Origin: Candidatus Sulfurimonas marisnigri
GTDB taxonomy: Bacteria > Campylobacterota > Campylobacteria > Campylobacterales > Sulfurimonadaceae
DNA length: 64,000 nucleotides
NCBI RefSeq assembly: GCF_015265475.1
Contig: NZ_CP054493.1
Location: forward strand, 1,674,001 to 1,738,000
Direction of reading: 5' to 3'
Numbering within the stretch: position 1 is the first letter of the stretch; each line of letters starts with the position of its first letter. A model generated the notes under the pieces. That model made no database searches and was not told the DNA's origin. It was given only the letters and a program-made list of their open reading frames with translations. Shown piece after piece: positions 38,570 to 46,017 of this stretch. Position numbers and translations under genes: made by a program.

Positions 38570-39568
38570 TTAGCAAATTCTTGGAAGCAGCTCACCGCTA
38601 GGCGTCTCTAAAAATCTTGAAGTTCCAAAACTGCTATTTAAGATTACCCTTTTTAAATGTCTATCTGTCACCTTACCTATAATAGTAGCGTTTGAGCAGT
38701 TTTGAAATGTTTTTAAAATCTCTACCGCTTTTTGTGCATCCTCTTTGTTTATAGCAAGTACGAAAGTTCCCTCATTTGCCAAAGCAGTTGCCTCAAAGCC
38801 AAGCATCTCACAAATACCTACTACCTCATCACTTACAGGGATTTTATCTTCTTGTACTTCTATACAAATGTTTGACTGCCTAGACCACTCATTTAAAACA
38901 GCACTCACTCCACCTCTTGTTGCATCTCTCATAGCGGTTATATTTATATTTGCATCTATTAGAGCCTTTACTTGAGCAAACAATGATTCACAATCGCTTT
39001 TTAAAGAGCTGCTCATCTCAATACCTTCACGAGCTGAAAAAATAGTTGCACCGTGACAACCGATATCACGGTTTACTATAATTAAATCATCCTGAGTGAT
39101 GTTGTTCGAGCTGATACCTTTTTTTATAACCTCACCAATGCCAGTAGTGTTTATAAAAATCTTATCAACACTTCCACGAGGTACAACCTTTGTATCGCCG
39201 CTTACTACAATAGCACCGTTTACCTCAAGTTCCTTTTTCATACTGCTTACAATAAGTTCAAGTTCAGAAGTTGAGAATCCCTCCTCTATAATAACGCTAC
39301 ATGTAAGGTATTTTGGCTTTGCCCCCATCATAGCCAAATCGTTACATGTACCACAAACCGCAAGCTTGCCTATGTCGGCTCCGGCAAAGAAAAGTGGACT
39401 AACAGTAAAGCTGTCGGTTGAAAATGCCAACTCTCCATTATGAATAATTGCCGCATCTTCGCTTTTTTCTAATATATCGTTCTTAAATGCTTTGTAAAAA
39501 ACTTTAGAGATAAGCTCGTTGTTCTCTTCTCCGCCGTTTCCCTGAGCAAGAGTGATTGTTTTATTCAT
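38570..39568 (-). CDS. hypE: Carbamoyl dehydratase HypE
   Basis: 332 residues from the ATG giving [17 protein letters not shown]; an upstream in-frame extension of 17 residues is not family-like. PurM fold with [15 protein letters not shown] and the IVSGDTKVV motif. The C-terminus ends PRIC, whose last Cys becomes the thiocyanate that supplies CN to the NiFe site. It overlaps the VF530-family gene by eight bases, so the inserted genes are read in the same transcript. Confidence 0.96.
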   Translation of the reverse strand: MNKTITLAQGNGGEENNELISKVFYKAFKNDILEKSEDAAIIHNGELAFSTDSFTVSPLFFAGADIGKLAVCGTCNDLAMMGAKPKYLTCSVIIEEGFSTSELELIVSSMKKELEVNGAIVVSGDTKVVPRGSVDKIFINTTGIGEVIKKGISSNNITQDDLIIVNRDIGCHGATIFSAREGIEMSSSLKSDCESLFAQVKALIDANINITAMRDATRGGVSAVLNEWSRQSNICIEVQEDKIPVSDEVVGICEMLGFEATALANEGTFVLAINKEDAQKAVEILKTFQNCSNATIIGKVTDRHLKRVILNSSFGTSRFLETPSGELLPRIC

Positions 39569-39812
39569 TTGTATTTTCTTTATTTGAGGTATTCTTAGTG
39601 CCAAGATACAAATCTTCAACTTTTTTTCTAGCCCATGGTGTCTTTCTTAAAAACTTCAGGCTTGAGTTTATAGTTTGGTCAAATAAAAAGCATCTTATAT
39701 CTATAAGTTGCCCCAACTTCTTCCACCCGTAATGCTTAACAAGCGACTCTAAGATATCTTGTAGTTTTACACCGTGTAATGGATTGTTTTTGTTTTTTTC
39801 TTGCTCACTCAT
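39561..39812 (-). CDS. VF530/DUF2132-family small protein
   Basis: 83 residues from the ATG preceded by GAGGAAGAG. The family core is clear: [34 protein letters not shown], then [17 protein letters not shown]. Members are small DNA-binding-like helical proteins (the Vibrio fischeri VF530 structure) of unknown role. It overlaps mcrB (8 bases, ATGAGTGA) and hypE (8 bases). Whether it belongs functionally to McrBC or is merely carried with it is not evident. Confidence 0.85.
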   Translation of the reverse strand: MSEQEKNKNNPLHGVKLQDILESLVKHYGWKKLGQLIDIRCFLFDQTINSSLKFLRKTPWARKKVEDLYLGTKNTSNKENTNE

Positions 39813-41106
39813 TGTTCTCTTCCTCTTGTGTGGTTGTAGTTTCAAAGATTTTTATTGCTTTGTTGTAGTTATCTTCATCAGCATAAAAATATTCTTCTAA
39901 AAGTGGTTTGATTTTATACTCTTTTGTAAACTCCAAATCTTCTGTAGTTTGTATTTTCATAAAGTAACTATGTCCTAACATGTAGTCTTCATTTAGATTC
40001 TCTTTTATAAATTTATTTAAGTCATTAAAGAGTTTTTTTGCTTCTACATGTAAGATTAGATTTTCATTTGGCTTCATCTTTAAAAATGTAAATCTTCTTC
40101 TCAAGGCTATATCTATAGTTGCGATAGATTTATCCGTTGAATTCATCGTAGCAATTATATAAAGATTTGATGGAACTTTGAACTTTTCTTTTGAGTATGG
40201 AAGCGTCACTTCATAAACATCTCTTTTATCCTCTTCTATGAGTGTGATAAGCTCTCCAAAGATTTTAGAGATATTTCCTCTGTTTATTTCGTCTATGACT
40301 ATGTAGAAGTTTTTATCAGATTTTTCTGCACCACTACATAGTTTTTTAAATATTCCATCTTTTAGCTCAATATTTCCGCTCACACTTGGTCTAAAACCCT
40401 CTATAAAATCTTCATAAGAGTAGCTTTGATGAAATGTTATAAACTCGACTCGTTTCTCATCTTTAACTTGTTTAAATAATCTATCAATACTGCCTTCTTC
40501 AATTTCATCATCTTTATTATTGATAATAAAATCAAAAATTTTATTTTCTAAAAAATCACCACCCTCAATAAGTGCCACAATTTTTTTATAGTTATGAGTT
40601 TTTCCAACTCCAGGTGCACCGTAGAGGATTATGTTTTTGATTTCAGGAAACTCGAGTTCTGGTTCTTCTCCATCATGATTATCTAAGATATTGATATTAA
40701 AGCTTTGTTGCTTTGCAAAATTAATCATTTTATCAATATTCCCATCTCTATTCCCCCATTGAGTAGTAAAATATAATTTTTCACTGTTGTATTCAATTGG
40801 ATTTCCATAGTTTCCTTTTCCAAAATACCTTTCATTTTTTTTACTATCATTATTTGCATGATTATCGAACCAATTTTGAAAATCTGCTTCATTAAAAATA
40901 ACTTTCCGTTGACTATTTTGACCAGATAACTGCTTATGAATAGTTGAGACATTAAATGTATCTTGCAATTCTTTATATGTTTTACCAGGATTCATACTTA
41001 AGTAATATTTGAAAATATCAAAACAAAGTCTTCCTAAACCATCTCCATCATTACCTACTACATTACCATTTTTTCTGTATTCTTTATTGTTGAATATTAC
41101 TTTCAT
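39805..41106 (-). CDS. mcrB: McrB-like AAA+ GTPase of a modification-dependent restriction system
   Basis: 433 residues. The N-terminal 140 residues are a putative DNA-recognition domain, distinct from E. coli McrB to my eye and ending in a [20 protein letters not shown] segment. The AAA+ motor has Walker [12 protein letters not shown], Walker [14 protein letters not shown], and the McrB signature [12 protein letters not shown] followed by LRRRF. McrB uses GTP to translocate DNA and activates the McrC nuclease at methylated sites. It overlaps mcrC by four bases. Confidence 0.92.
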   Translation of the reverse strand: MKVIFNNKEYRKNGNVVGNDGDGLGRLCFDIFKYYLSMNPGKTYKELQDTFNVSTIHKQLSGQNSQRKVIFNEADFQNWFDNHANNDSKKNERYFGKGNYGNPIEYNSEKLYFTTQWGNRDGNIDKMINFAKQQSFNINILDNHDGEEPELEFPEIKNIILYGAPGVGKTHNYKKIVALIEGGDFLENKIFDFIINNKDDEIEEGSIDRLFKQVKDEKRVEFITFHQSYSYEDFIEGFRPSVSGNIELKDGIFKKLCSGAEKSDKNFYIVIDEINRGNISKIFGELITLIEEDKRDVYEVTLPYSKEKFKVPSNLYIIATMNSTDKSIATIDIALRRRFTFLKMKPNENLILHVEAKKLFNDLNKFIKENLNEDYMLGHSYFMKIQTTEDLEFTKEYKIKPLLEEYFYADEDNYNKAIKIFETTTTQEEENNE

Positions 41107-42284
41107 TTTACAATCTCCGTTATTCTAATTTTAATCTCTTCAATATACTCTTTATAACCACCGCACCCATCAAACCACAAATCCAAACTCTTTACTTTCA
41201 TTTTTACTTCCTCGCCCTTTTCCCCTAAAACCAAATCATAATCAAAATGCTCCAGATGTTTCGGATAGAGAAGCATTGTATTTGTTATATGATAGTTTTT
41301 TCCATAAACGAACATCTGAAACTTGTCATCTCTTTTTATATCATTTTTTGCACCAAGCTTTTTATATTTAGTGTCTATTATCAAATCTTTTACAATAATA
41401 TCAGGTTTTAAAATCAGATCTCCGTATGTGTCACAGCTTTGAAGCAGTGTTGCGGGTTCAAGCTCTTTTACCATCTTGCCGACAAACCTCTCAAAAAGAA
41501 CATTCATGTCAAACAAGAACGCAAAACTTTTTTTATCTTTTGCAAAGAGCGGAATTGATTTGTTTAAGAGCAAAAGTGCAAACTCAAAACTATCTTTGAA
41601 CCTGTTGTTTAGTCTGTTAAAATGTACATGTAGATTATTTATGTCAAAAGTTTTAAACTCTACCTCATCTAGTACAAGCTCACAATGTTTTAAAAGTTTT
41701 TTGTTTTTTGTGTAATTTACTAAAGTTTTTACGGCAAATAAAAAAAACTGATTTAGCTCATTATTCTCGCTAAATTCATCATATTCGCAGTAGATTTTAT
41801 TTTTTATATGATTATATTTAAGATTTTCATTTATAAGATATTTGCCTCTAAGGGTCGTGAGATTATCCTGCTCGGTTATATACTCTTTGTAAATGCCTCG
41901 TTTGAACTCTTTAAACAACCTTTGTGCAAAAAGTTGTATAAAAACTTCTAAGATGTTATGTTTTTCATTTTTGCAAGAAGCTATATCTTCATTTTCAAGT
42001 TTTACGTCATAAGCATACATCAACATGTAGATGAAAATATCAAGATTTTTTTCATCGTTATTGTCTGCTATTTTTCGAGGAAAGTTTGCTTCGCAACCGC
42101 TATTCGCTACTTTTGGAAGCAGATAAAAATCTTGATTGTCATAGTTTAATATTCCGCAATACTGTTGTGATTTTAAAATATTCCAATCAAGTTTAAAATA
42201 TTTATGAAGCAGCGGAGTATCTATGATGTGCTTTTTTAATTTTTCATCTTTTACTTCGCTATATTCATAAATAGTATTCATCAA
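41103..42284 (-). CDS. mcrC: McrC-like nuclease subunit
   Basis: 393 residues. The N-terminal part contacts McrB (about 1-170). The C-terminal PD-(D/E)xK nuclease has LFDMNVLFERFVGKM and the catalytic LKPDIIVKDLIIDTKYK (Asp, Asp, Lys). With McrB it cuts DNA carrying modified cytosines. It overlaps hypD by four bases, which means translation is coupled to the upstream hydrogenase maturation gene. Confidence 0.92.
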   Translation of the reverse strand: MMNTIYEYSEVKDEKLKKHIIDTPLLHKYFKLDWNILKSQQYCGILNYDNQDFYLLPKVANSGCEANFPRKIADNNDEKNLDIFIYMLMYAYDVKLENEDIASCKNEKHNILEVFIQLFAQRLFKEFKRGIYKEYITEQDNLTTLRGKYLINENLKYNHIKNKIYCEYDEFSENNELNQFFLFAVKTLVNYTKNKKLLKHCELVLDEVEFKTFDINNLHVHFNRLNNRFKDSFEFALLLLNKSIPLFAKDKKSFAFLFDMNVLFERFVGKMVKELEPATLLQSCDTYGDLILKPDIIVKDLIIDTKYKKLGAKNDIKRDDKFQMFVYGKNYHITNTMLLYPKHLEHFDYDLVLGEKGEEVKMKVKSLDLWFDGCGGYKEYIEEIKIRITEIVK

Positions 42285-43399
42285 AGGTTCCCATATTTAT
42301 AGTACGCTGCACAAGCACCTTCACTGCTTACCATGCAGCTTCCTACAGGTGAAGATGGCTTACATGCTGTGCCAAATATACTACACTCAACAGGATTTGC
42401 AAGACCTCTTAGTATATCGCCGCATATGCATAGTTTATGGTCGTCTATCTTTTGGCTCGGCAAAATCTCACTATAAATTTCTTCTGCATTATACTCTTTA
42501 TACTCATCTCTTAGCTTCAACCCGCTTTTAGGAATATCACCTAAGCCTCTCCATCTAAAATGCTCAACTTTTTCAAAATACTTGTTTATAAGCTCTTGTG
42601 CTTTTATATTTCCATCATAAGTGACTGCTCTTTTATACTCAACTTCTAGCTCGCATCTATCTTCTATAAACTGTTTTACTATCATACTTATTGACTGCAT
42701 AACATCAACTGGCTCAAAACCTGAAACAACTACAGGTTTATTGTAATCTCTTGGGAACTCTTCATATATTTTACTCCCACTAATTACGCTTACATGTGAG
42801 GGTCCTAAAAAAGCGTCTATCTTGTTCTCTTTGTCGGCGAGCAGAGCAGACATAGCCTCTGGAACTGTTACATGGTTTACATGTAAGAAAATGTTTTTTA
42901 CACCTTTTTTTATTACCGTATCAAGAAGAGCTGCTGTCATAGGAGTAGTTGTCTCAAAGCCTATGGCAAAAAAGATTATAGTTTTTGTTGGGTTCTCTTG
43001 GGCAATTTTGAGACAATCCAGAGGAGAGTATACAAAACGTACATCGGCTCCCTTGCTCCTTGCATCTTGAAGGCTTCCACTGCTTCCTGGAACTTTAATC
43101 ATATCGCCTAGTGTTACAAGTATCACATCCTCTTGCATACTTAGTACATAAGCATGGTCGATTCTCTCTTTTGGCATTATACAAACAGGACAACCCGGAC
43201 CATGAATAAACTTTATATTCTTAGGTAAAAGTTGGAGAATTCCATACTTCATAATAGTATGGGTATGTCCGCCGCAAACTTCCATAATATTTATAGGATT
43301 ATTTAACTTCTTTGCATCTTCTTTTATGATTTTTGCATAAGCTTTTATGGTGTCTGCATCTCTAAAGTTGTCATATAAATTTTTAAGCTCTAAACTCAT
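42281..43399 (-). CDS. hypD: Hydrogenase maturation protein HypD
   Basis: 372 residues from the ATG giving MSLELKNLYDNFRD, with AGAGGCGAG upstream; the frame runs nine residues further into hypC. MEVCGGHTHTIMKYG, HGPGCPVCIMP, GFETTTPMTAALL, and the C-terminal Cys cluster (LCICGDILRG to CKPSSPVGSCM) that holds a 4Fe-4S centre are visible. With HypC it is the scaffold on which Fe(CN)2CO is built. Confidence 0.96.
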   Translation of the reverse strand: MSLELKNLYDNFRDADTIKAYAKIIKEDAKKLNNPINIMEVCGGHTHTIMKYGILQLLPKNIKFIHGPGCPVCIMPKERIDHAYVLSMQEDVILVTLGDMIKVPGSSGSLQDARSKGADVRFVYSPLDCLKIAQENPTKTIIFFAIGFETTTPMTAALLDTVIKKGVKNIFLHVNHVTVPEAMSALLADKENKIDAFLGPSHVSVISGSKIYEEFPRDYNKPVVVSGFEPVDVMQSISMIVKQFIEDRCELEVEYKRAVTYDGNIKAQELINKYFEKVEHFRWRGLGDIPKSGLKLRDEYKEYNAEEIYSEILPSQKIDDHKLCICGDILRGLANPVECSIFGTACKPSSPVGSCMVSSEGACAAYYKYGNL

Positions 43400-43400
43400 A

Positions 43401-43691
43401 TTACTCGCCTCTGTTTGGACACTCATCGTCTTCTAAAATTGCCATTTGCCTATCTTCTTCATTCATGGCGGCAATTATCTCTTTATAAAGCTCCAAACTA
43501 TCCAAAGCGTCTGCTTCATCAATCTTGTTCATAACAAAGCCGATGTGCAAAAGTACATAATCACCAATCTTTATATCCTCTTCACTTACCAAGTCTAAAC
43601 TGGCAGCTCTTTGCACGCCCATAGTGTCAACCGTTGCAACGCCATTTTCTTTGTCTATTTTAACTACTTTTGAGGGTATTGAAAGACACAT
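43401..43691 (-). CDS. hypC: Hydrogenase maturation chaperone HypC
   Basis: 96 residues. MCLSIPSKVV at the N-terminus has the essential Cys2. Then come the OB-like TVDTMGVQRAASLDL and YVLLHIGFVMNKIDE segments. HypC carries the iron-cyanide-CO unit between HypD and the large subunit. It is a little longer than E. coli HypC, with an acidic tail. The start overlaps the hypB stop by one base (TAATG). Confidence 0.96.
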   Translation of the reverse strand: MCLSIPSKVVKIDKENGVATVDTMGVQRAASLDLVSEEDIKIGDYVLLHIGFVMNKIDEADALDSLELYKEIIAAMNEEDRQMAILEDDECPNRGE

Positions 43692-44470
43692 TATCTCATC
43701 TCCATTTTAAACTTAATCCAAGAAGCGACTTTTTTAATGCTCTCTTCGTCTTTAGTGCTTACTTCCATAATGTCTACGCTCGGTTTTAGTTTTCTTGCCA
43801 TCTCTTTCTCTTTTTGCATGTCATACTCAAAGTATGGAAGTAAATCTGTTTTAGTAAAAAGAATCAAGTCGGCAGTTCTAAACATAACCGGATATTTGGC
43901 TATTTTATCCTCACCCTCTGGAATACTTACCAAAACTATATTTAGGTGGCTTCCGACATCATAAGAGGCTGGACACACGAGGTTTCCTACATTCTCTATA
44001 AAACATACATCCATATTGTCCAAATCCATATGGTGAAGAGCTTTGTGAACCATAAACGCATCAAGATGACATGCAGAACCTGTTTGAATCTGGTGAGCTT
44101 CTATCCCTTTTGCTTTAAGTCTGTCTGCATCACGAGAAGTCTCTAAATCCCCCTCAACTACACCAAATTTAAACTCAGCAATATCTGAGAGAGACTCAAG
44201 AAGAGCTGTCTTTCCGCTCCCTGGAGAACTCATAAGATTTATACACAACACGCCCTTAGAGTTAAAATGCTCTCTGTTGTGCCCTGCTTCGTGGTCATTT
44301 TTATCTAAAATTTTAGTGATTATAGAGATGGTTTTTGGATCATTTAGCTGTGGATTGTCATGTAGGTGTTGGTGCGCACCTTGATGCTCACTTGAATTTT
44401 TGTGAGAGTGACTATGCTCATGAGTATGAGCCTGTGAATCTGTTATACTGCAACCGCAATCTTTACACAT
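43691..44470 (-). CDS. hypB: Hydrogenase nickel GTPase HypB
   Basis: 259 residues. The N-terminus MCKDCGCSI matches the CxxCGC high-affinity nickel site. A His-rich stretch follows (12 His in about residues 15-40). The GTPase has SSPGSGKTALLE and the metal-binding CHLDAFMVH segment. It inserts nickel with HypA. Ribosome-binding site AAGGA lies nine bases before the ATG in a leader that is nearly identical to that of rplI. Confidence 0.96.
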   Translation of the reverse strand: MCKDCGCSITDSQAHTHEHSHSHKNSSEHQGAHQHLHDNPQLNDPKTISIITKILDKNDHEAGHNREHFNSKGVLCINLMSSPGSGKTALLESLSDIAEFKFGVVEGDLETSRDADRLKAKGIEAHQIQTGSACHLDAFMVHKALHHMDLDNMDVCFIENVGNLVCPASYDVGSHLNIVLVSIPEGEDKIAKYPVMFRTADLILFTKTDLLPYFEYDMQKEKEMARKLKPSVDIMEVSTKDEESIKKVASWIKFKMEMR

Positions 44471-44595
44471 ATTATTTATCCTTAATTTTATTTTATAAAA
44501 TGAAAGAAACCTTTCATCTATTTTGCCACGTTATCGGAAGTAATTCCGCTAACTACGTTAACTCTTGGTTTCCTTCGACAGGAGGTCCATCAACA
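44471..44595 (-). repeat. Structured leader repeat, copy B, upstream of hypB
   Basis: Three consecutive inverted repeats. ATGAAAG/CTTTCAT lies at 44500-44517. GTTA-CGGAA/TTCCG-TAAC closes on a GTAA loop at 44530-44553. TCCT/AGGA with flanking wobble pairs lies at 44567-44588. The hypB-proximal block 44471-44504 matches 426-459 before rplI (other strand) at all but one base, and the next hairpin and a GGAATTA core are shared too. It fills the gap between the permease-like gene and hypB. It could be a leader RNA or a copy of a dispersed intergenic repeat; no known riboswitch class is recognisable to me. Confidence 0.65.
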
Positions 44596-44609
44596 CTTAT
44601 GTTTCTTTT

Positions 44610-45281
44610 TTATCCTACGAGCATATTAGAGCCTACAACTACTGAAATTAAACCTGCTGTTGTAAATACTCTTCTTACATTTTGTTTTGAATTTAATAGA
44701 TTTTTATTAATATACAATATTACTGTACCAAAACTTACAAATACGGCCATTACACCCAAACCAAATACTAAAACCATTACCAAATCAAGGCTGTTTCCCT
44801 CTATAAGCCCAAGAGTTACAAGCATCCCTCTGACTCCGCCAATCCCCATTAAGGCTCCAACAGTAAATGCTGAAGCGGTGTCACCGTTTCCATGGCTGTG
44901 TTCTCTTCCAAACCAGATATGCAAATGCTCTTTTCCATGATGTATATGTGTTTTCAGCTGGATTTGGTCGCTGTAAACCATATAAAGCAGATAAACACCC
45001 ATCGCCAAAATAACAGATGACGATATGACATCTCCGAAACCCAGAATATTTTCACTGATATGGTAACTCTCTAAAATTTTTGCAAATATAAAAAGTGTGA
45101 GACCATGACCGACGGCAAATAAAACCGTTATCATCATAGTTTTCTTTTTGTTCTTTCCTATTGAAAAGTCTGCAATAGCACTCAAATGATCAGGTCCGAA
45201 TGCATGCAAAACACCATACCAAAAAACAAGAAGCAATCCTACGTTTTCCATATCTAATCCTAGTAGTGAATATGTATTCAT
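44610..45281 (-). CDS. Nickel/cobalt permease-like membrane protein
   Basis: 223 residues, about six membrane segments. Segment I contains HAFGPDH, which fits the HX4DH signature of the NiCoT/RcnA family, followed by LSAIADFSIGK. A cytoplasmic or periplasmic loop near residues 112-130 holds six His (THIHHGKEHLHIW, EHSHG). It ends in a membrane segment with GLISVVVGSNMLVG. Position directly upstream of hypBCD supports nickel uptake for hydrogenase. It could also be a general UreH-type transporter. Confidence 0.8.
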   Translation of the reverse strand: MNTYSLLGLDMENVGLLLVFWYGVLHAFGPDHLSAIADFSIGKNKKKTMMITVLFAVGHGLTLFIFAKILESYHISENILGFGDVISSSVILAMGVYLLYMVYSDQIQLKTHIHHGKEHLHIWFGREHSHGNGDTASAFTVGALMGIGGVRGMLVTLGLIEGNSLDLVMVLVFGLGVMAVFVSFGTVILYINKNLLNSKQNVRRVFTTAGLISVVVGSNMLVG

Positions 45282-45348
45282 ATTCTATATATTTAATGTG
45301 AAAATAACATTAAATTTCTACTTTCTTATATTGTTTTGGTACTAAAAT

Positions 45349-46017
45349 ATGTTAAAATCTCCTATGAAATGTATTTATTGCAATAATGAAAAGTTATATA
45401 AACTAAAATCTGCTCAAGTTAAATGCTCAAAGTGCAAAAAAAAGTTTTCTCCAAAGAGAGTAGAAAAAGATTTGAGCGTTATAGAGTGCTTTTGTGAAAA
45501 TCTAAGTATAGACCAGACAAGTAAAAAACTCTTAATAAACTATGTGAGTGTAAAAAACAGATATGAACTTTTCAGGCAACTTATAGCTAAGCACTTAGAA
45601 GAGATTTACAGAGATAAGGCTGTTATAGAGTACGATGAGTATATATATCTGCCAAAAAGCAAAAAAAAGATAAAAGAAAATATCTTTGATGCACAAAACT
45701 TTTTAACATTTCATTATGAGAACAAAGTCTACAACCTTCTTATGACAAACCTGAACATACATAAAAAGCAGTTTTTAGATGATGGAGTTGGAGATGCCTA
45801 CTTTAAAGAGTTCTCAAAATTTATGATGTATAACAAAATTTCTAAAACTCAAAAAAGAGAAAATGTTATCACTAAGTTTTGGCTTTTTTTTGAAGAGTCT
45901 ATCTTAAAATATAAAGGTATTAAAGATGAGAACTTTTTTTATTACTTAAAAGAGATTGAGTTTAAGTTTAATTATAAGCTTGAAGAACAAAGAGAGATTT
46001 TGATAAATTTATACTAA
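45349..46017 (+). CDS. IS1595-like transposase-derived protein
   Basis: 222 residues. The N-terminal zinc ribbon is formed by CIYC and CSKC with KKKFSP. A helical segment is followed by VIEYDEYIYLP, the place of the first catalytic Asp, and a C-terminal FWLFFEESILKYKGI plus FFYYLKEIEFKFNYK that closely follow the ISXO2-like end. The usual second-Asp context is not convincing and no flanking terminal inverted repeats are evident. It may be a degenerate or domesticated transposase, or a regulator derived from one. It converges on hypF with a nine-base overlap. Confidence 0.65.
   Translation: MLKSPMKCIYCNNEKLYKLKSAQVKCSKCKKKFSPKRVEKDLSVIECFCENLSIDQTSKKLLINYVSVKNRYELFRQLIAKHLEEIYRDKAVIEYDEYIYLPKSKKKIKENIFDAQNFLTFHYENKVYNLLMTNLNIHKKQFLDDGVGDAYFKEFSKFMMYNKISKTQKRENVITKFWLFFEESILKYKGIKDENFFYYLKEIEFKFNYKLEEQREILINLY

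Noticed and set aside
39096-39443. Plus-strand open frame of 115 codons
   Set aside because: Antisense to hypE; the coding signal belongs to the minus strand.
44335-44940. Plus-strand open frame of 201 codons
   Set aside because: It runs antisense through hypB's His-rich end, the structured leader and the permease-like gene; composition (many Pro, Thr, Cys) and lack of a ribosome-binding site mark it as a shadow.
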